The notes beneath the pieces are model-generated. The model ran no database searches. It saw only the letters and a program-made list of their open reading frames with translations, and was not told the origin of the DNA. This document shows positions 35,400 to 47,960 of a stretch of DNA of 64,000 bases, one piece after another. Origin of the DNA: Apricaphanius iberus (Eukaryota > Chordata > Actinopteri > Cyprinodontiformes > Aphaniidae). Position 1 is the first letter of the stretch, and each line of letters starts with the position of its first letter. A program made the position numbers and the translations under genes. Where the stretch lies: the NCBI GenBank assembly GCA_028564705.1, contig JAPXFQ010001945.1, positions 434,001 through 498,000 on the forward strand. The letters are read 5' to 3'.

Positions 35400-36070
35400 T
35401 AATTTAAAGAGTAAAATCTTGAGTTACTCTAGGCAGCCCCATTGAAATTTGCTGTGTTGACTAACATTTTCGAAACGCAAGTCACTCAATGTCATTGTCA
35501 CTGACCGTAAAAGTGGAGCCAAAAGGACATTAAGTGGTGGATTTATGGCTCCTATATATCTGAGTGCTAAAACCTTGTGAAGTCCCTCCTGGCGCTGTAA
35601 GGTTTTGCTTTCTCTGCCTCGCTCCGTTGGTCCCCCCCCCGTTCCTTCAGAGTGCCTACATTTTCCTTTTCCTTTATTTTCATTGGCATTTAAAGAGCAC
35701 GGTGCACTGTTCAATGTACTCATTCAATACTGAACTTTTCAACACGGACACATTAGAACACAGACGCATGTACACACAGAGAGAAAGAAAAGCTGTCGTG
35801 GACATGCAGAGAGCAGACACTGACTCTGCTTCTCTGGGCCACAGCATGCTGGAAGACCAGCAAGTTGCAGAAATGCAATGGGGCTGTGAAAGCGTTTCTC
35901 CCCCGCCTGTGCTCGTTATTGTAGCAGGGCATTAATTGATCGCTTTGGTTTTTATTCCCCTTTGTGAAGTGGGTTTAGACCTGGCTTTATGGAGGATGGA
36001 GTAATCTATGGAGACCGTCCTGTTTGGCTGGAGCACAGCAGTAGAGCAATCACTCTCTCCACCTTTACTG
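35400..36070. other. non-repetitive block, candidate conserved non-coding element
   Basis: Mixed-composition DNA without repeats. 35930-36070 (CATTAATTGATCGCTTTGG onward) is the most regulatory-looking part. The overlapping plus- and minus-strand frames do not resemble proteins. Confidence 0.25.
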
Positions 36071-36429
36071 GTCAAAACTCTTCTTGTATGTTTTAATCAG
36101 TCATCTCCTGGGTTTTCAATGCTATAACACGTTTTCATGTCTCTTCCTTTATGAACGTATTTAACTGTAACTTCTGATTGTTTTCACATTTCCTACTATT
36201 TACATTTTCAATTAAATTATACGTCATGGTAAGTTTCTCACATAATTATTCTCAATAAATCAAGAAAAGAATATTTAAACTGCACTAAATTTCAGAGGAT
36301 TCTGTAAAGCCTTTTGTCATTGCTGATTATCATCAACTGTTCTCCCTTCTGGGCAATCTTCTTTGACACTGAGCTTGACCTCACTAATTAAACATCCATG
36401 TCTCTAGCTTTAAATCTTCTAATGTGTCC

Positions 36430-36807
36430 ATGCCCATTTACTTTTCCACATTTTGTCACCTTACAGCCACCAACTCCAACATATTTTCTTAGGGTTTTAT
36501 GAGATAGACCAACACAGAGTAGTAAATAGTTGTTAAGTGAAGGGAAAATTATACATGGGTTTCAAAAACTGTAAAAAAAATATGACTGTAGTGTTTTAAA
36601 GTGTGTTTGTATTGAACCCCAGTCTGTCATTTATTCTCAACTTTTCTTTGAAGGCCTAGGGGGTGTGTTGGAGATCATTAGGGAACAAACCATGATGAAG
36701 CCAAAAGAGCAGACAAAAAATCTATCTATCTATCCATCTATCCATCTATCCATCTATCTATCTATCGATCTATCTATCTATCTATCTATCGATCTATCGA
36801 TCTATCG

Positions 36808-36903
<96 letters not shown>

Positions 36904-37715
36904 CTCTATCTATCTATCTATCTATCAGCTTTGTATATGATACCAAGCTATATATATATATATATGCATGTGTGTGACTGTGTGTGTGTGTGTGTCTTGT
37001 AAAAGTCCATCACAGATCTGTAAATAAAAAAATAAAAACATGGCACAACTGCAAACCTACTTAAAGTGGGAAAATCTGTTGACAAATAAATTCTCAGCCT
37101 TTACTCCACAAATCAAACAAGAATAGTTTGGAAGAAACAAGGAGGTGGCAGTATAATGCTGTTGGGATAGTTTTCTTCAGCAGTCACAGGAAAACTGGTG
37201 AGAGTTCACTGAAAAGGGGGAAATGGATGAGGACAAGAAAAGTTAAAAAACTGCAGAAGTCTTGAGTCTCCGTCAGAGGTTCCCTTTACAGTAGGATAAT
37301 GACTGTAGAAATACAACCTGAGCTGCAACATAATGGTTTTGGATCAAAGCATATTCAAGTGTCTGAATGGCCCAGTCAAAGTCCAGTCTGCAGCAAGAAA
37401 TTATATTTACATATTCATCCATCCAATGTGACTGAGCTAGAGCTATTTTGCGAGATATTAAGTCTCAATGTGCAAAGCTGGTAGCAATGTGCTAAAAAAG
37501 CTTTGCACATATTACAAAAAGCTGGTTCTACCAAGTATTGACTCAGGGGTCTAATTCAATTTGAATAACTCCATGTATTCTTCTGCTTCTTCTTCAAATG
37601 TACAATTATGCCCTACTTTGGGTTAGTGTGTGACATAACCCCTACCTCTCCAAAAATAACAGTTAAAGTGAAAATGTTCATTGGGTATGAATACTTTTAT
37701 CCCTTTGTGTATATT
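36430..37715 (+). mobile_element. Tc1/mariner remnant split by a microsatellite
   Basis: The left terminal part (CCACATTTTGTCACCTTACA, TATGAGATAGACCAACACAG) and right part (GGGTATGAATACTTTTATCC near 37684) are those of a fish Tc1. The decayed transposase includes GATCAAAGCATATTCAAGTG and TGGCCCAGTCAAAGTCCAG at about 37342-37386. An (ATCT)n tract lies inside. Confidence 0.75.
36721..36926. repeat. (TCTA)n microsatellite
   Basis: About 206 bases of tandem TCTA with a few CCAT and GATC variants near the left. A TA and a TG run follow at 36949-36995. Confidence 0.95.
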
Positions 37716-38739
37716 GAATTCATAAAAGTAGTTTGATAATTTGTTTATCTTGTTTATATTTAGAACTTTAATTTTTATGCAGAAATGTTGAATATTCAGC
37801 AGGGTATGAATGTTCCATCTGTAATGAATAAACTATAAAAGAATGCATTAAAATAGAAAACTATGCTTTTATGTTTAATACCTACCTCATGTGAATGATG
37901 AATGGAAGCAGTTGTGCAGTGTAGCTCTAGTGTATGTTCTGCATTTTAATTGGATTAAACTGTGACAAGATCATGAAAGTTTATGTATACACTTGAAGCT
38001 ATGTTCCATTAATTAAACCTTTAGGAGATTTTCCCCTTATAAAACAGCCAGTGAGAACAGTGGAACTATCAGGATTTTCTGTGACTCCAAAGTGTCAGGA
38101 TCAAATCATAAAAAAAGGCAAAAAAAACAGGAACATTACTCAATTTGACACAGATTTCTGCTTTGGCTTCTTTCATTCTTTTCTTCTTTCACACACACAT
38201 GAACCAGCACAGGCAGAGCAACAGCTCTCACAGATGGTTTTGTATCCACATCTGAAAACAGCTGGGAGTTGAGAGCACATCTGTTCCATTGTAGGTGGAA
38301 ACATCAGGATGTTACTGCTATAATATTGGCCTTCTTGTACATATTTTTACCTTTTAATCTATTCTTTGGGACAGTAGTGTTTTTACACGTGTGATGTTTT
38401 AACAGTCTGTCAAATGACATTAAAATGTTTTCAAAAATTTACACTGTGATAATTTTCAAATTTTTCCTTTTTAATATAGTTGTTTGCTTTGTATTATTGG
38501 ATACTGTCTATCTAATCAACTTTTGCAACCAAGCCCACTTAAAAAAAAAAAAGCTTGGATAGTGAATGGAAACGGTTGAAATGGTCCTTCTCAGTTAATT
38601 AGAAAACCACTGACAAATAACATATTTATTTTTTGTAATTTAAAACAGTGAATCTTTTAGTTTACATATCAATTTCGCAGAGTGATATATATTTTTTCTA
38701 AGTTTGATTTCTTATAAATAGAATATTACAAAATACCAT

Positions 38740-39180
38740 AAAAAGATTCTAATGCAGAAAAGGTATGTTGTGGGTTATACAATCACAGGAAACACTGCAG
38801 ACTTCTGTTGTACAGTAGGTAAATGCAAAAGACGTTACCTGTTCACAAGTACCAATCATAATGATTTTGTGAATTGGGGAGTTATTTCACCTGATAATAC
38901 TGTGCTTTGTCAAATCAAAAGTCCCTGCAGCTCTTTACTAGGAAGTTTGAGATCACCCCATGCTTTCCTGTGCAGACAAGATATCAATTTCACTTTCCGG
39001 CAGGATTTAGTACCTGTCCACTCATACCAAACCCAGTTTTTTGACTATAGTATCGCTGTATTTAATTGGTCAGCACAATGGCCGGACCGAAACGCCCATG
39101 AGGAATCTATGGACTGTTGTCAAGAGGAAGATATGAGATACCAGTCCAAACAATGCAGAAAAGCTGATGACTAATAATTA
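38740..39180 (+). pseudogene. Tc1 transposase relic with an open 140-codon frame
   Basis: The frame 38752-39174 ends in FTFRQDLVPVHSYQTQFFDY, then VFNWSAQWPDRNAHEESMDC, which aligns with the Tc1 pattern FQQDxxPxH...[18 protein letters not shown] but has lost the catalytic Glu context and other key residues. It is open by chance or slow decay; there is no sign of use. Confidence 0.6.
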
Positions 39181-39361
39181 AGTAACCTGTGCTTTCTTAC
39201 GCTGCAGGCTTGGTGCCTCCTTGACAAATCACATTTATGCACTAATTCATGTAAAAGAAACCATGCCAAAGTACAGAGTGCATACACTGTCCAGTAGCTG
39301 CTAAATGGATATTTCAGTAATTTGATTTTTACAATGTAATTTGTACTTGAATCTAAATGTA

Positions 39362-39485
39362 ACATCCATCCATCCATTTTCTGAACCGCTTAGTCCTGCA
39401 GGGGTCGTGGGGGGGCTGGTGCCTATCTCCAGCTGTCAACAGCGAGAGGCGGGGTACACCCTGGACAGGTCGCCAGTCCATCACA
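39362..39485 (-). mobile_element. Rex3-like (RTE) LINE 3' end
   Basis: Starts CATCCATCCATCCATTTTC (a GATG-type tail on the minus strand) and contains GAGAGGCGGGGTACACCCTG and GGTCGCCAGTCCATCACAG, a common fish repeat. Confidence 0.7.
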
Positions 39486-40079
39486 GTCTAAATTTAACGT
39501 TTTTATAATATTTTATGATATTCTAATGTGTAGTATGTGATCCAAGAAATATTACTCCCCCAAAATAGACTAAAATAACCCAAATAATTAACTTAAAAAA
39601 GCTCTTTCTCTGCTTCTTCTAAGGAGATACATGAGATCTATTTCCCTTCTCCTCCATCAACTTCTGCTTCTCTATGTCTTGCTTTTCACTTGCTCCATTT
39701 TGCGATCAATCTGGTGTTCATTTTGTCTAATGAGCTCATTAGGATGTCTTAAGCAATAGTGATGGATTATAATGGCTTTGAAATATTCCACTGATTCACC
39801 TCTGTAACAGGCCAGTAAAGTTTAGGCCCTTTCCTGAACCCTTTCTCCAGTGAGATGTCCTCTCTCGTCGCATTTATTTGCAGCTGTCTCTCCTCCTATT
39901 TTATCTAGGTGAATCAATTTTTGAAGTTTTCTTTAGAACATGCGTAACTATTTATGCACTCCTCTGAACCACCTTTCTAAGTCACGTTTCTCATAATTAC
40001 AGAAATGAACGTGTGAAACTGAATGTTAAATTTAGAAATCCTATCATCCCACCCTATCAAAACAAAGGAAATGTGTTAC

Positions 40080-40660
40080 AGTTGGTCAGGCTGCTGAAAG
40101 TCTTTAATTTTTATGGCTCGCCTTTTTTTAACAGCCATGACTGATGGAGCCATGTGAGTTTAAAGCTGTGGGAGTCCCTGTTTTTAATACAGGCGTGTTC
40201 ACGGCTCCACCGACAATATATCTGAGGCTGGGATGCAGCTTTGTGTGTTTGCATTTACATATGTAATTGTTCGTGCATGACAGCAGTAAATGGCACTGAG
40301 GAAAAGAAAACACGCTTTGCATCCATGCAGATATTGCAGTGTCAGCTATCAAGTTTGGATATCTTTAACAGTTTTAATGGCACAATCCTGTGATGGTGGA
40401 GTTTGTATTCCAAATCCTGTCCATAATCTAATGGCCTTTGAAAGTCTGCCACTTCCTCCTGGCTGACAGGTTGTGCATTTGGATCTAATTGAATCCATTT
40501 ACATCCTGCACAAATGGATAGCACATGGAGGCCATACCCACCTGGTTCTGATCAGCTACCGAGTTGGGAGAAGCACACTCTTTGGAGTATGCCTCGTGCC
40601 AGCAGGGATACGCAACATAGAGCGGACTGAAGTGAAAAGGAAGAAAGGACACATTTTGAT
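40080..40660. other. non-repetitive block, candidate conserved non-coding element
   Basis: Balanced composition, many homeobox/caudal-like motifs (TTTAATTTTTATGG at about 40104, TTTACATATG) and no repeats or plausible coding frame. Function is inferred only from appearance. Confidence 0.3.
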
Positions 40661-40757
40661 ATAAGACTTGGCTCTAATTTCAGTTCAGCTGTCCTGTCTG
40701 AAGCGTGGCTTGTCCCTGTGTTTATAGACTGTTTTCTGTTACATATGTTCTGTTTTA

Positions 40758-40770
40758 CCACAAGGGGGAG
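40758..40770 (+). promoter_or_regulatory. weak CTCF-like site
   Basis: CCACAAGGGGGAG matches the core with two mismatches. Confidence 0.25.
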
Positions 40771-41127
40771 TCTGGCAATAATATTTAGAGTGTAAATTAT
40801 GTTCAAAATGTATCCAGGTCTCTTTAAGTTTATCAATCCTAATTTACTGCTCAATTAATGAGTGCATTTACATGTGCAGTTGTATTCATGTCATGACTGG
40901 AGAAAAAAGGAAAAAAGGATTGCTTTCCTTGTTTTTCCTGTTTGCTTCTGCATGAAAAAAAATTCAAATCTTTGAACCATGTTAAGTTGGTAAACACTGT
41001 CCTAACACTACATTAAGTAAAAGTTAAGACAGTGATGTTCTAATATAATGTCCCAACTATAATCATTGACAGGACATGACTGAATCATGGATCAGATTCT
41101 GTGCATAGTATCTTAAAATATGAGAAG

Positions 41128-41215
41128 TCAATTCGATTCAATTCACTTTTATTTATAAAGCAACAATTCACAAAAAATTTAATCTCAAGGCACTTTACAA
41201 CAAAAGTAATTTCAA
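41128..41215 (-). mobile_element. LINE 3' end (L2-like)
   Basis: On the minus strand it reads AAGTGCCTTGAGATTAAAT, ..., TTTATAAATAAAAGTGAATTG with ATTG-type tail repeats, the usual 3' terminus of these elements. Confidence 0.6.
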
Positions 41216-42082
41216 TACAACTGAAGACATAATGTATTAATACACCAAATTCAGTACAGGTTATTTAAAGGGAAACATGCCAAACTTTCAACTACTGCAG
41301 TGTTGTTTCTGGCAAAGCCTGGAAGGATTATTTAGCATGTCAAAAGTGTAATTTCTTAAGAAGAATACACAAACAAATTTTTATATTTCATTTTAGAAAA
41401 CTGAAACTAAGCAAAAAACAAAAAAAACATTTCACTCGAAACATTTATGGTACTGTACCTGGATCTAAATATGTTCATATAATAATTGATCTGACATCTG
41501 TTCAGATGTGATATTCTTTTTAATTAATTTATCAAGATAATTTAAATGACAAGAAACATTCTAAATGTGCTTTGTGACATGTTTTGCTCAACGTGAGAAG
41601 AATGATTCCACTCAAAGCTCAGGTTTAAGGAAATAATATATACGTTTTTAACAAAATAAGCAAACACGTTTTAGCAAAGGGGTACATCACTGGAGTTATT
41701 TGAAATTAAGAACCTCAAAAAAACAAAACAAGCGAATAACAGAAGTTTGTAGAGGATAAGGATATATGAATTAAAATTTTCGACAAAATTCTTGTGATGA
41801 TTTCAGTTTTTAGTTTTTTCATTAATAAAAAAAAAATCTACCCACAGATACATAATTTGTTTCATTGAAAATTTTGAGATTTTGATGACAGGTTTAGAAG
41901 GACACATTGCACATCTGATGTTGAGTTTCAAAAACCTTTGACTGTAAATCACAGAATATATACGTTGTGAAATTCTGTTTATTTTGTCCAACCAATTCTC
42001 AAGCTTATTTTCTCATTAACTCATTGACTGTTAAAAAGTCAAAAAGAGTCCATATGTGAAACCTCCTAAAATTCAAATCAAG

Positions 42083-42083
<1 letters not shown>

Positions 42084-42164
<81 letters not shown>
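42084..42164. repeat. (AT)n microsatellite
   Basis: About 40 uninterrupted AT units. Confidence 0.95.
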
Positions 42165-42167
<3 letters not shown>

Positions 42168-43385
42168 AACAAATATAAAGTATATTACTATTATAAATAG
42201 TGATATTGTCATTTTTAATTATAATTCAATTTGGTAATATTATTGTAATGTTTATAAATGTTAGTAACTCAGTTCGCTAGGTGAAGCACATTATATTTCT
42301 TATTAACACACATTAATGTTTCCAAGCAAATTTTCTATGATTTTAGTATAGTGTGCGTATAAAATTGTTTAAGTCTAAATATAATTTAAATACAAATGTA
42401 TATTTACCTGATACCGGAAAGCTACTTCAAAAGGGTTGTACCATGTAAAAGAGAAGGGTTGAGTGCAGTTCAAATACCTAATAGCGGATAATTCGTAAAA
42501 GAGCACTAAAGAAAGAGCTTAGAGGGGGCAGTGATGCTGTAACCCTGCGGTGTTTTACCCAAAGCATGTCACAGATTTATCACTATGACCTCAGAAAGCT
42601 GATTGAAAATTGGGATTAAGTGACATATCAGTGTCTGTAAACAAGGCTGTCAGAACATATTCAGTCCCACATAGTAACTGAACCTTATGTCACTCCTAAT
42701 ACACATGAAGAGGAAAAAAATACTTATAGGATCAGTGGCCTAAGGCATTTTAGGAAAATCTGGCCATACAGTGCGGGTGACAAGTAAAAACACAAAGACA
42801 AGCATCTCCCATTGTGAAAGAGGGACTCAACTAAAGCACTATTACTGTAATACCTGAACAACCACTGCAGAGGAAATGCTAAAACATGGTATTTCAATCA
42901 AATGGTAAGAAAATAAGTGAGTACATGTTTCATTTCGTGTTGCCATCAGTACATTTACTTGACTCTATTTAGGACATTTCAAAGCAGCTGCTAGTTATTT
43001 TGGCTCAAACACTTTATTCACTTTAGTTTTTATTTTCATTGTAAAGCTTTTAAAGGTATTGGGAGTTATAATGCAAGCAGTCTCCAGTCTCAAAAGCTAA
43101 ACTAGTGCTGAATGCCAGCCATAACCTCATATTTACCTCATAGATATTTGACTCATATTCATTTTTTATCCTTTTCTGAACAGCACAATACACCCTATTC
43201 ATTTAATTTTAGCATTATTTCAATAGAGCCTTCTGTCTTTGTAATGCTGTTGTAGTGTAATGAAGTTTTGCTGGCCAGTGTCTAAATTGTGGGTATATCT
43301 GTGCTGCGAAGGGTAACAGCATGTGGAAAGAAGTGTTTATGTGTCTGCATGAATATACAATCTGGTCATTGTAAATGGCCTACAT

Positions 43386-43479
43386 TTGTGTGTGTGTGTG
43401 AGTGTGTGTGCGTATGTGTGTGCGTGTGTGTGTGTGTGTGCGTGTGGGTGTGTGTGTATGTCTGTGTCTGTGTGTGCAA
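43386..43479. repeat. (TG)n-rich microsatellite
   Basis: Imperfect TG repeat with CG, TA and GG interruptions. Confidence 0.9.
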
Positions 43480-44780
43480 ATGGAACAGGGGCAGTGAGTA
43501 ACACCGTGACCTTCATCGGGTTCCCCTCAGTCCATCCTCAGTCCCACTTATGCCACATCTGGTTTGACCATCACCACCTCAAAACCCCTGCTAGCCACCC
43601 CCACCTGCACCTCATCAATCCTCTGTGTCATCATTGCCACATATCTGGCTATTGCCAAAGTAAGCCATGACACTAAGACGTGAAAATGATGAATAGACTT
43701 TTTCTGGACAGGAAGCTGCCTGCGATGGTTGAAGAGACACCCCACCCTCACTCATCTTTTCCATCTATTTGGCACCTTCTATTTTTTCCCTCCCTGATGT
43801 TCCTCCCTGTTGTCTATCAACATTGCAGAGAGCAAATATGAGAATGTATGGTGTGCTGGATAAAACAAAAAAAGTTTTTTGTTGTGATTTGTATTAAACC
43901 TGATATATTTTAATACCATTTGCAAAACATTTTTATAAGGTATAGTTGTGAAATATTCCTCACTTGTTCAGACTTTGCATGCAGAGTCCCTGAATGTTAC
44001 TGAGTTTCCTACGGTTGCTCACGGCTGAGATATTCCTTCTAAACTGTGATCAGACACGGTTATTAGCTTTACAAATGGCAGTAACTTTTTCTGTCATATG
44101 ATTTTTAATGTTTGTGGCAGGGGCATGCATTAAAGGCCTCAGCCACATGTTTTCTCGAACAGAGCCCGCTCATAAAACCCCACTATGGTCAGTCCTATGA
44201 ACTAAAGCTTGCAGTGTCAGACTGAAGAATCCCTCCCTTGTTTCTTTTCTCTCCCCCAGGCCAAAATGGCACTGGAAGATATTTAAGAGATTTAAGCCTT
44301 CTTTGTCAAACTAAAACCTCTTTTTCCGTATGCCCAAAATTGTGGTTCACCATTTTCATTAGAATAGTTTCAACATCTATGTTTCAGACTTGAAAAGGAT
44401 TTTGGGACTAAAAAGTTATACTAAAATATAAAAATTATATATTGCAGTTTCAGGTAATAAGTTCCCCATGTTGTTCAAAAATAATTCTGCATTGGGTTTA
44501 AAAAAAAAAAAAGTTCACATCAGTTATTTAAAGCAAGATAATCTGCTCTTGTTTGATCCTGTATGAGAAGCAAATAAGATGGGAATTCAAAAAAGAAATG
44601 CTGTAATTACTCCAAATATGATACATTTTTGGTTTTCACACTCAAAATCTTTAGTTTTTATTGTTTCACTGTTGATAATTGTTAATTTCTTTCTGGGATT
44701 TGATTTATAGCCATTTATGATTACTTAGCAGCAGTGAGGGTTTTCAAAGGCCAGATGGGGCTCACTGCTCAGGGTACTAT

Positions 44781-44794
44781 TCTGTAGGGGGCGG
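44781..44794 (+). promoter_or_regulatory. CTCF-like site
   Basis: TCTGTAGGGGGCGG contains the AGGGGGCG core. Confidence 0.35.
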
Positions 44795-46609
44795 TATCTT
44801 TCTGGTTTTCATGTTCATGATTACTTTAAGGGAACTAAATGTAAGCCACGGAAGGTAATATGACTGTGCATCACAGTTTGTTGATTACACTGAAATGAAT
44901 ATAAAATCCACAGCTTTATATTCTGTGTTAAATAGTTATATCACTGCTATTAGTACGCTACTGCTATAAGTACTCTAAACTAAATCTGATCACATGTTCA
45001 AAATGTTCAATACTTAAACTGGTCACACATGAGGATAATTAAAAACAAGAGATTTTGTTAAGCCCAGTCTTTGCGCTTGAAGAAAACTCATCGGTGTATA
45101 TTAAAAAAACCCAAAAAACTTTCTCAATATTTTTAGAGACATTTTGAACACCATAGATTGAGAGAAGCATGAAAATTGATTCAGAAGGAGCTGAGGGCAC
45201 TTTTATACAACACTGTAGAGGAGAAAAAATATGACATTGTAAATGTAAGGTATTTGTGAGGCAATATAGACACACCAGTGGTTAAAATGCACTTTACTAT
45301 AGGTTCACACATACAAAGCTCTTTAATCCTTTATGGTGTGTCTAGAATTTGTAATGTTTTTAATTAGGAAAGGTACAGGAGAAATCTACTCTATGGCATA
45401 GCTGAAACTCCAGGGGAGTCCAGAGCCAATTAAAAATATGTGCTGATCAAACAGCCTATCCTCACCGTACACAAATATCACCAGAGCCTCAGCTGCTGTA
45501 AAGGGACGTCCAAGTTCAGGGCCTTTTGCTCTCACTGAACAAGATCTGATGTTGCAGGGCTCCATCCAACTCTCCACAGGCTTCAGACTCAGTTTGTTCC
45601 CATAAGCACTGCGGTGACGAAGGAATGACGCAGTAAAAGCAGGCCCCATAGGAACATTTCCTTTAGCTTACAATCTAATATTTTTCTGAGAAAATTTCAC
45701 ACACTCATTTGATCTCCAACAGAGATGGGACTAACCCCCATAAAGGAACTGGGCCTGTCCACTTTTCTCTCACACTTCCAGTGAGAATGTCATATTAAAT
45801 TAGACTTATATGACTATTTAAAATGACAATGAAGGTTGTTATCAATTACACTGTTCCTTTTGTTTGAGGCAATCCAGGCGAGGTTGCCAGACACAGAAGT
45901 TCTCTGAAAAGATCCTGTAAATTTAAACAGATCTGAAAGCTACTTATATTCTTTACAAAATGTAATATTCTGGATGAATCTTTCATCTCTGTCACACATT
46001 TTTTCTCTTCCCTTGGCAAAGTCCATCCACCCTCTATCATTAGGCATTTCTGTCCCTGGTGATTAATGATTGTAATGAGCATGTGCAGCCATTCACTCAA
46101 CGCTACACATTATCTTATCCTCTCTTGCCTGGGCCATGTATAAAGTCCTCTAGAGAGAGAGCGTGGAATGTTGGTCATCCTCAGCCATGAAAATACTGTC
46201 TTTCTGTACATCTTGTGTAGTATATCATCAATTAAAGTGTAAAGAATATATTTTTATCTAGAACCACATTTGCCTTGTGTATGCAGGTACATGATTTGCA
46301 ATAGCACTTTTCACCTCCTGTTCAATCAAGTAAAAGAGGCTCATTGAATAGCATATTTCTTCACTTCTACAAGTTTTCATTTTTAATTGTGTTAATGGTT
46401 CTAGCCTCAATATATATCTTTTCATTTCCATGACCAAAGAAATATGTAGAAATCCATGGAAGTAAAAAAAACTGAGCATGGGGCAGCAGAGAATGCTGCA
46501 AAAAGTTGAGGAAGAGGCTCAAAAACATTATAGGCTTAAATCTGCTTTGCATCATCATGCATCCATTTCACATATTCACTATTTAGTCATTTAGTCAGCA
46601 ACCAATTGT

Positions 46610-47690
46610 GCTAGTTCTCCCACTTAAAAATATGAGAGCCCTGTCATTTTTATCATAGGAACACCTCAACTTCAGTGAAATAATACCGGAAAAAATCAAG
46701 AAAATCACATTTTAAAATAATTAATTAGCAAATTGTGGTTAAAAATATGTATGTGGTCACCTACAATCAAGCAAGATGTCTGCCTCTCACAGATATGTAA
46801 CTCCTTCTGTAAGAGGATCCTCTATTCTTCACTCGTTACCTGTATTAATGGCACTGTTTAAACTCATCATGAGTATGGAAGACACCTGCCTACAACCTCA
46901 AAAAAGTCATACTCCAAACTCCACTATGGCCAAGATCAAGAGCTGTCAAATGACACCAGAAACAAAATTTTAGGTCAGCACCATGTTGGGAAGACTGAAT
47001 TGGCAATAGAAAAGCAGTTGTGAAGAAATCAACTGTGGGAGCAATTATTAGAAAATGGAAGACATACAACACAACTGATAATCTCCCTCGATCTGGGGCT
47101 CTACACAAGATGTCATCCTGTGTGGTCAAAATGATCACAAGAATGGTGAGCATAAATCCCAGAACCACACAGGGGGACCTAGTAAATTACCTGAAAAGCG
47201 GGGACCAGAGTAAAACAGCTACCATCAGCAACACACTATGCCGACAGGGTTCTAATGCCACAGTACCAGACGTGTCCCCCTGCTTAAGCCAGTCCATGTC
47301 CAGGCCCGTCTGAAGCTTGCTAGAGAGCATTTGGATGATCCAGAAGAGGATTAGGAAAATGCCATTTGGTCTGATGAAACCAAAATAGAACTTTCTGGTT
47401 AAAAAAACTCTACTTGTCATGTTTGTAAGAGAAAGGATGCTGAGTTGCATCCAAAAAACACCATACTACTGTGAAGCATTGGGGTGGAAGCATTATGTTT
47501 TGGGGCTGTTTTTCTGTAAAAGGACCAGGACGACTGATCTGTGTGAAAGAAATAATGAATGGCCATGTATCATGACATTTTGAGTGAAAACCTCCTTTCA
47601 TCAGTAAGGGCAAAGAAGGTGAAACATGGCTGGACATTTCAGCATGACAATGATCCTTAATACATCACCAAGGAGAAGCTTACCATAGAT
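46610..47690 (+). mobile_element. Tc1/mariner remnant
   Basis: The left part has TCATTTTTATCATAGGAACA and GTCACCTACAATCAAGCAAG. The transposase start region (ATGGCCAAGATCAAGAGCTG at about 46925) is followed by AIIRKWKTYN at about 47040 and SGALHKMS, then WSDETK-like sequence at about 47365 and HFQHDNDP at about 47635. Same family as the copy at 1190-2340. The frame is broken many times and the 3' end is lost. Confidence 0.85.
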
Positions 47691-47769
47691 CCTGGACCTA
47701 TAGGTCCTTGATTGGCCTACCAGTCTATATATAAAAATATATATATTTAAAAAAAAAAAAATCCCCTTT

Positions 47770-47960
47770 CGCCCACCGTGGGCAGTTTTTTCCCATTCCA
47801 AGCTCAGGTCCTCTACCAGAGGCCTGGGAGCTTGAGGGTCCAGCATGCGCGGTATCTTTGCTGTTTCAAGTACTGCACTTTTCTGGACTGAGATGTGTGA
47901 GGTTCTTCCAAGGATCTGCTGGGGGTCTGTTCCCCATCCCTGGTTGGGGAGTTGGTATAA
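47770..47960 (-). mobile_element. LINE ORF fragment
   Basis: The minus strand reads SHISVQKSAVLETAKIPRML in one frame and TLKLPGLW in another, the C-terminal end of a fish LINE protein (pattern ISVQKSAVLGTAKILRRTLKL-type) broken by a frameshift. It abuts the end of the Tc1 remnant. Confidence 0.5.

Larger units (their letters stand above)
41216..46610. other. gene-poor stretch
   Basis: Holds the (AT)n at 42084-42164, a TG-rich tract at 43386-43479, a CTCF-like site at 44781 and an unexplained minus-strand frame at 45386-45649. No exon recognised. Confidence 0.35.

Noticed and set aside
36665..36940. 91-codon repetitive frame
   Set aside because: It is only the translation of the TCTA microsatellite.
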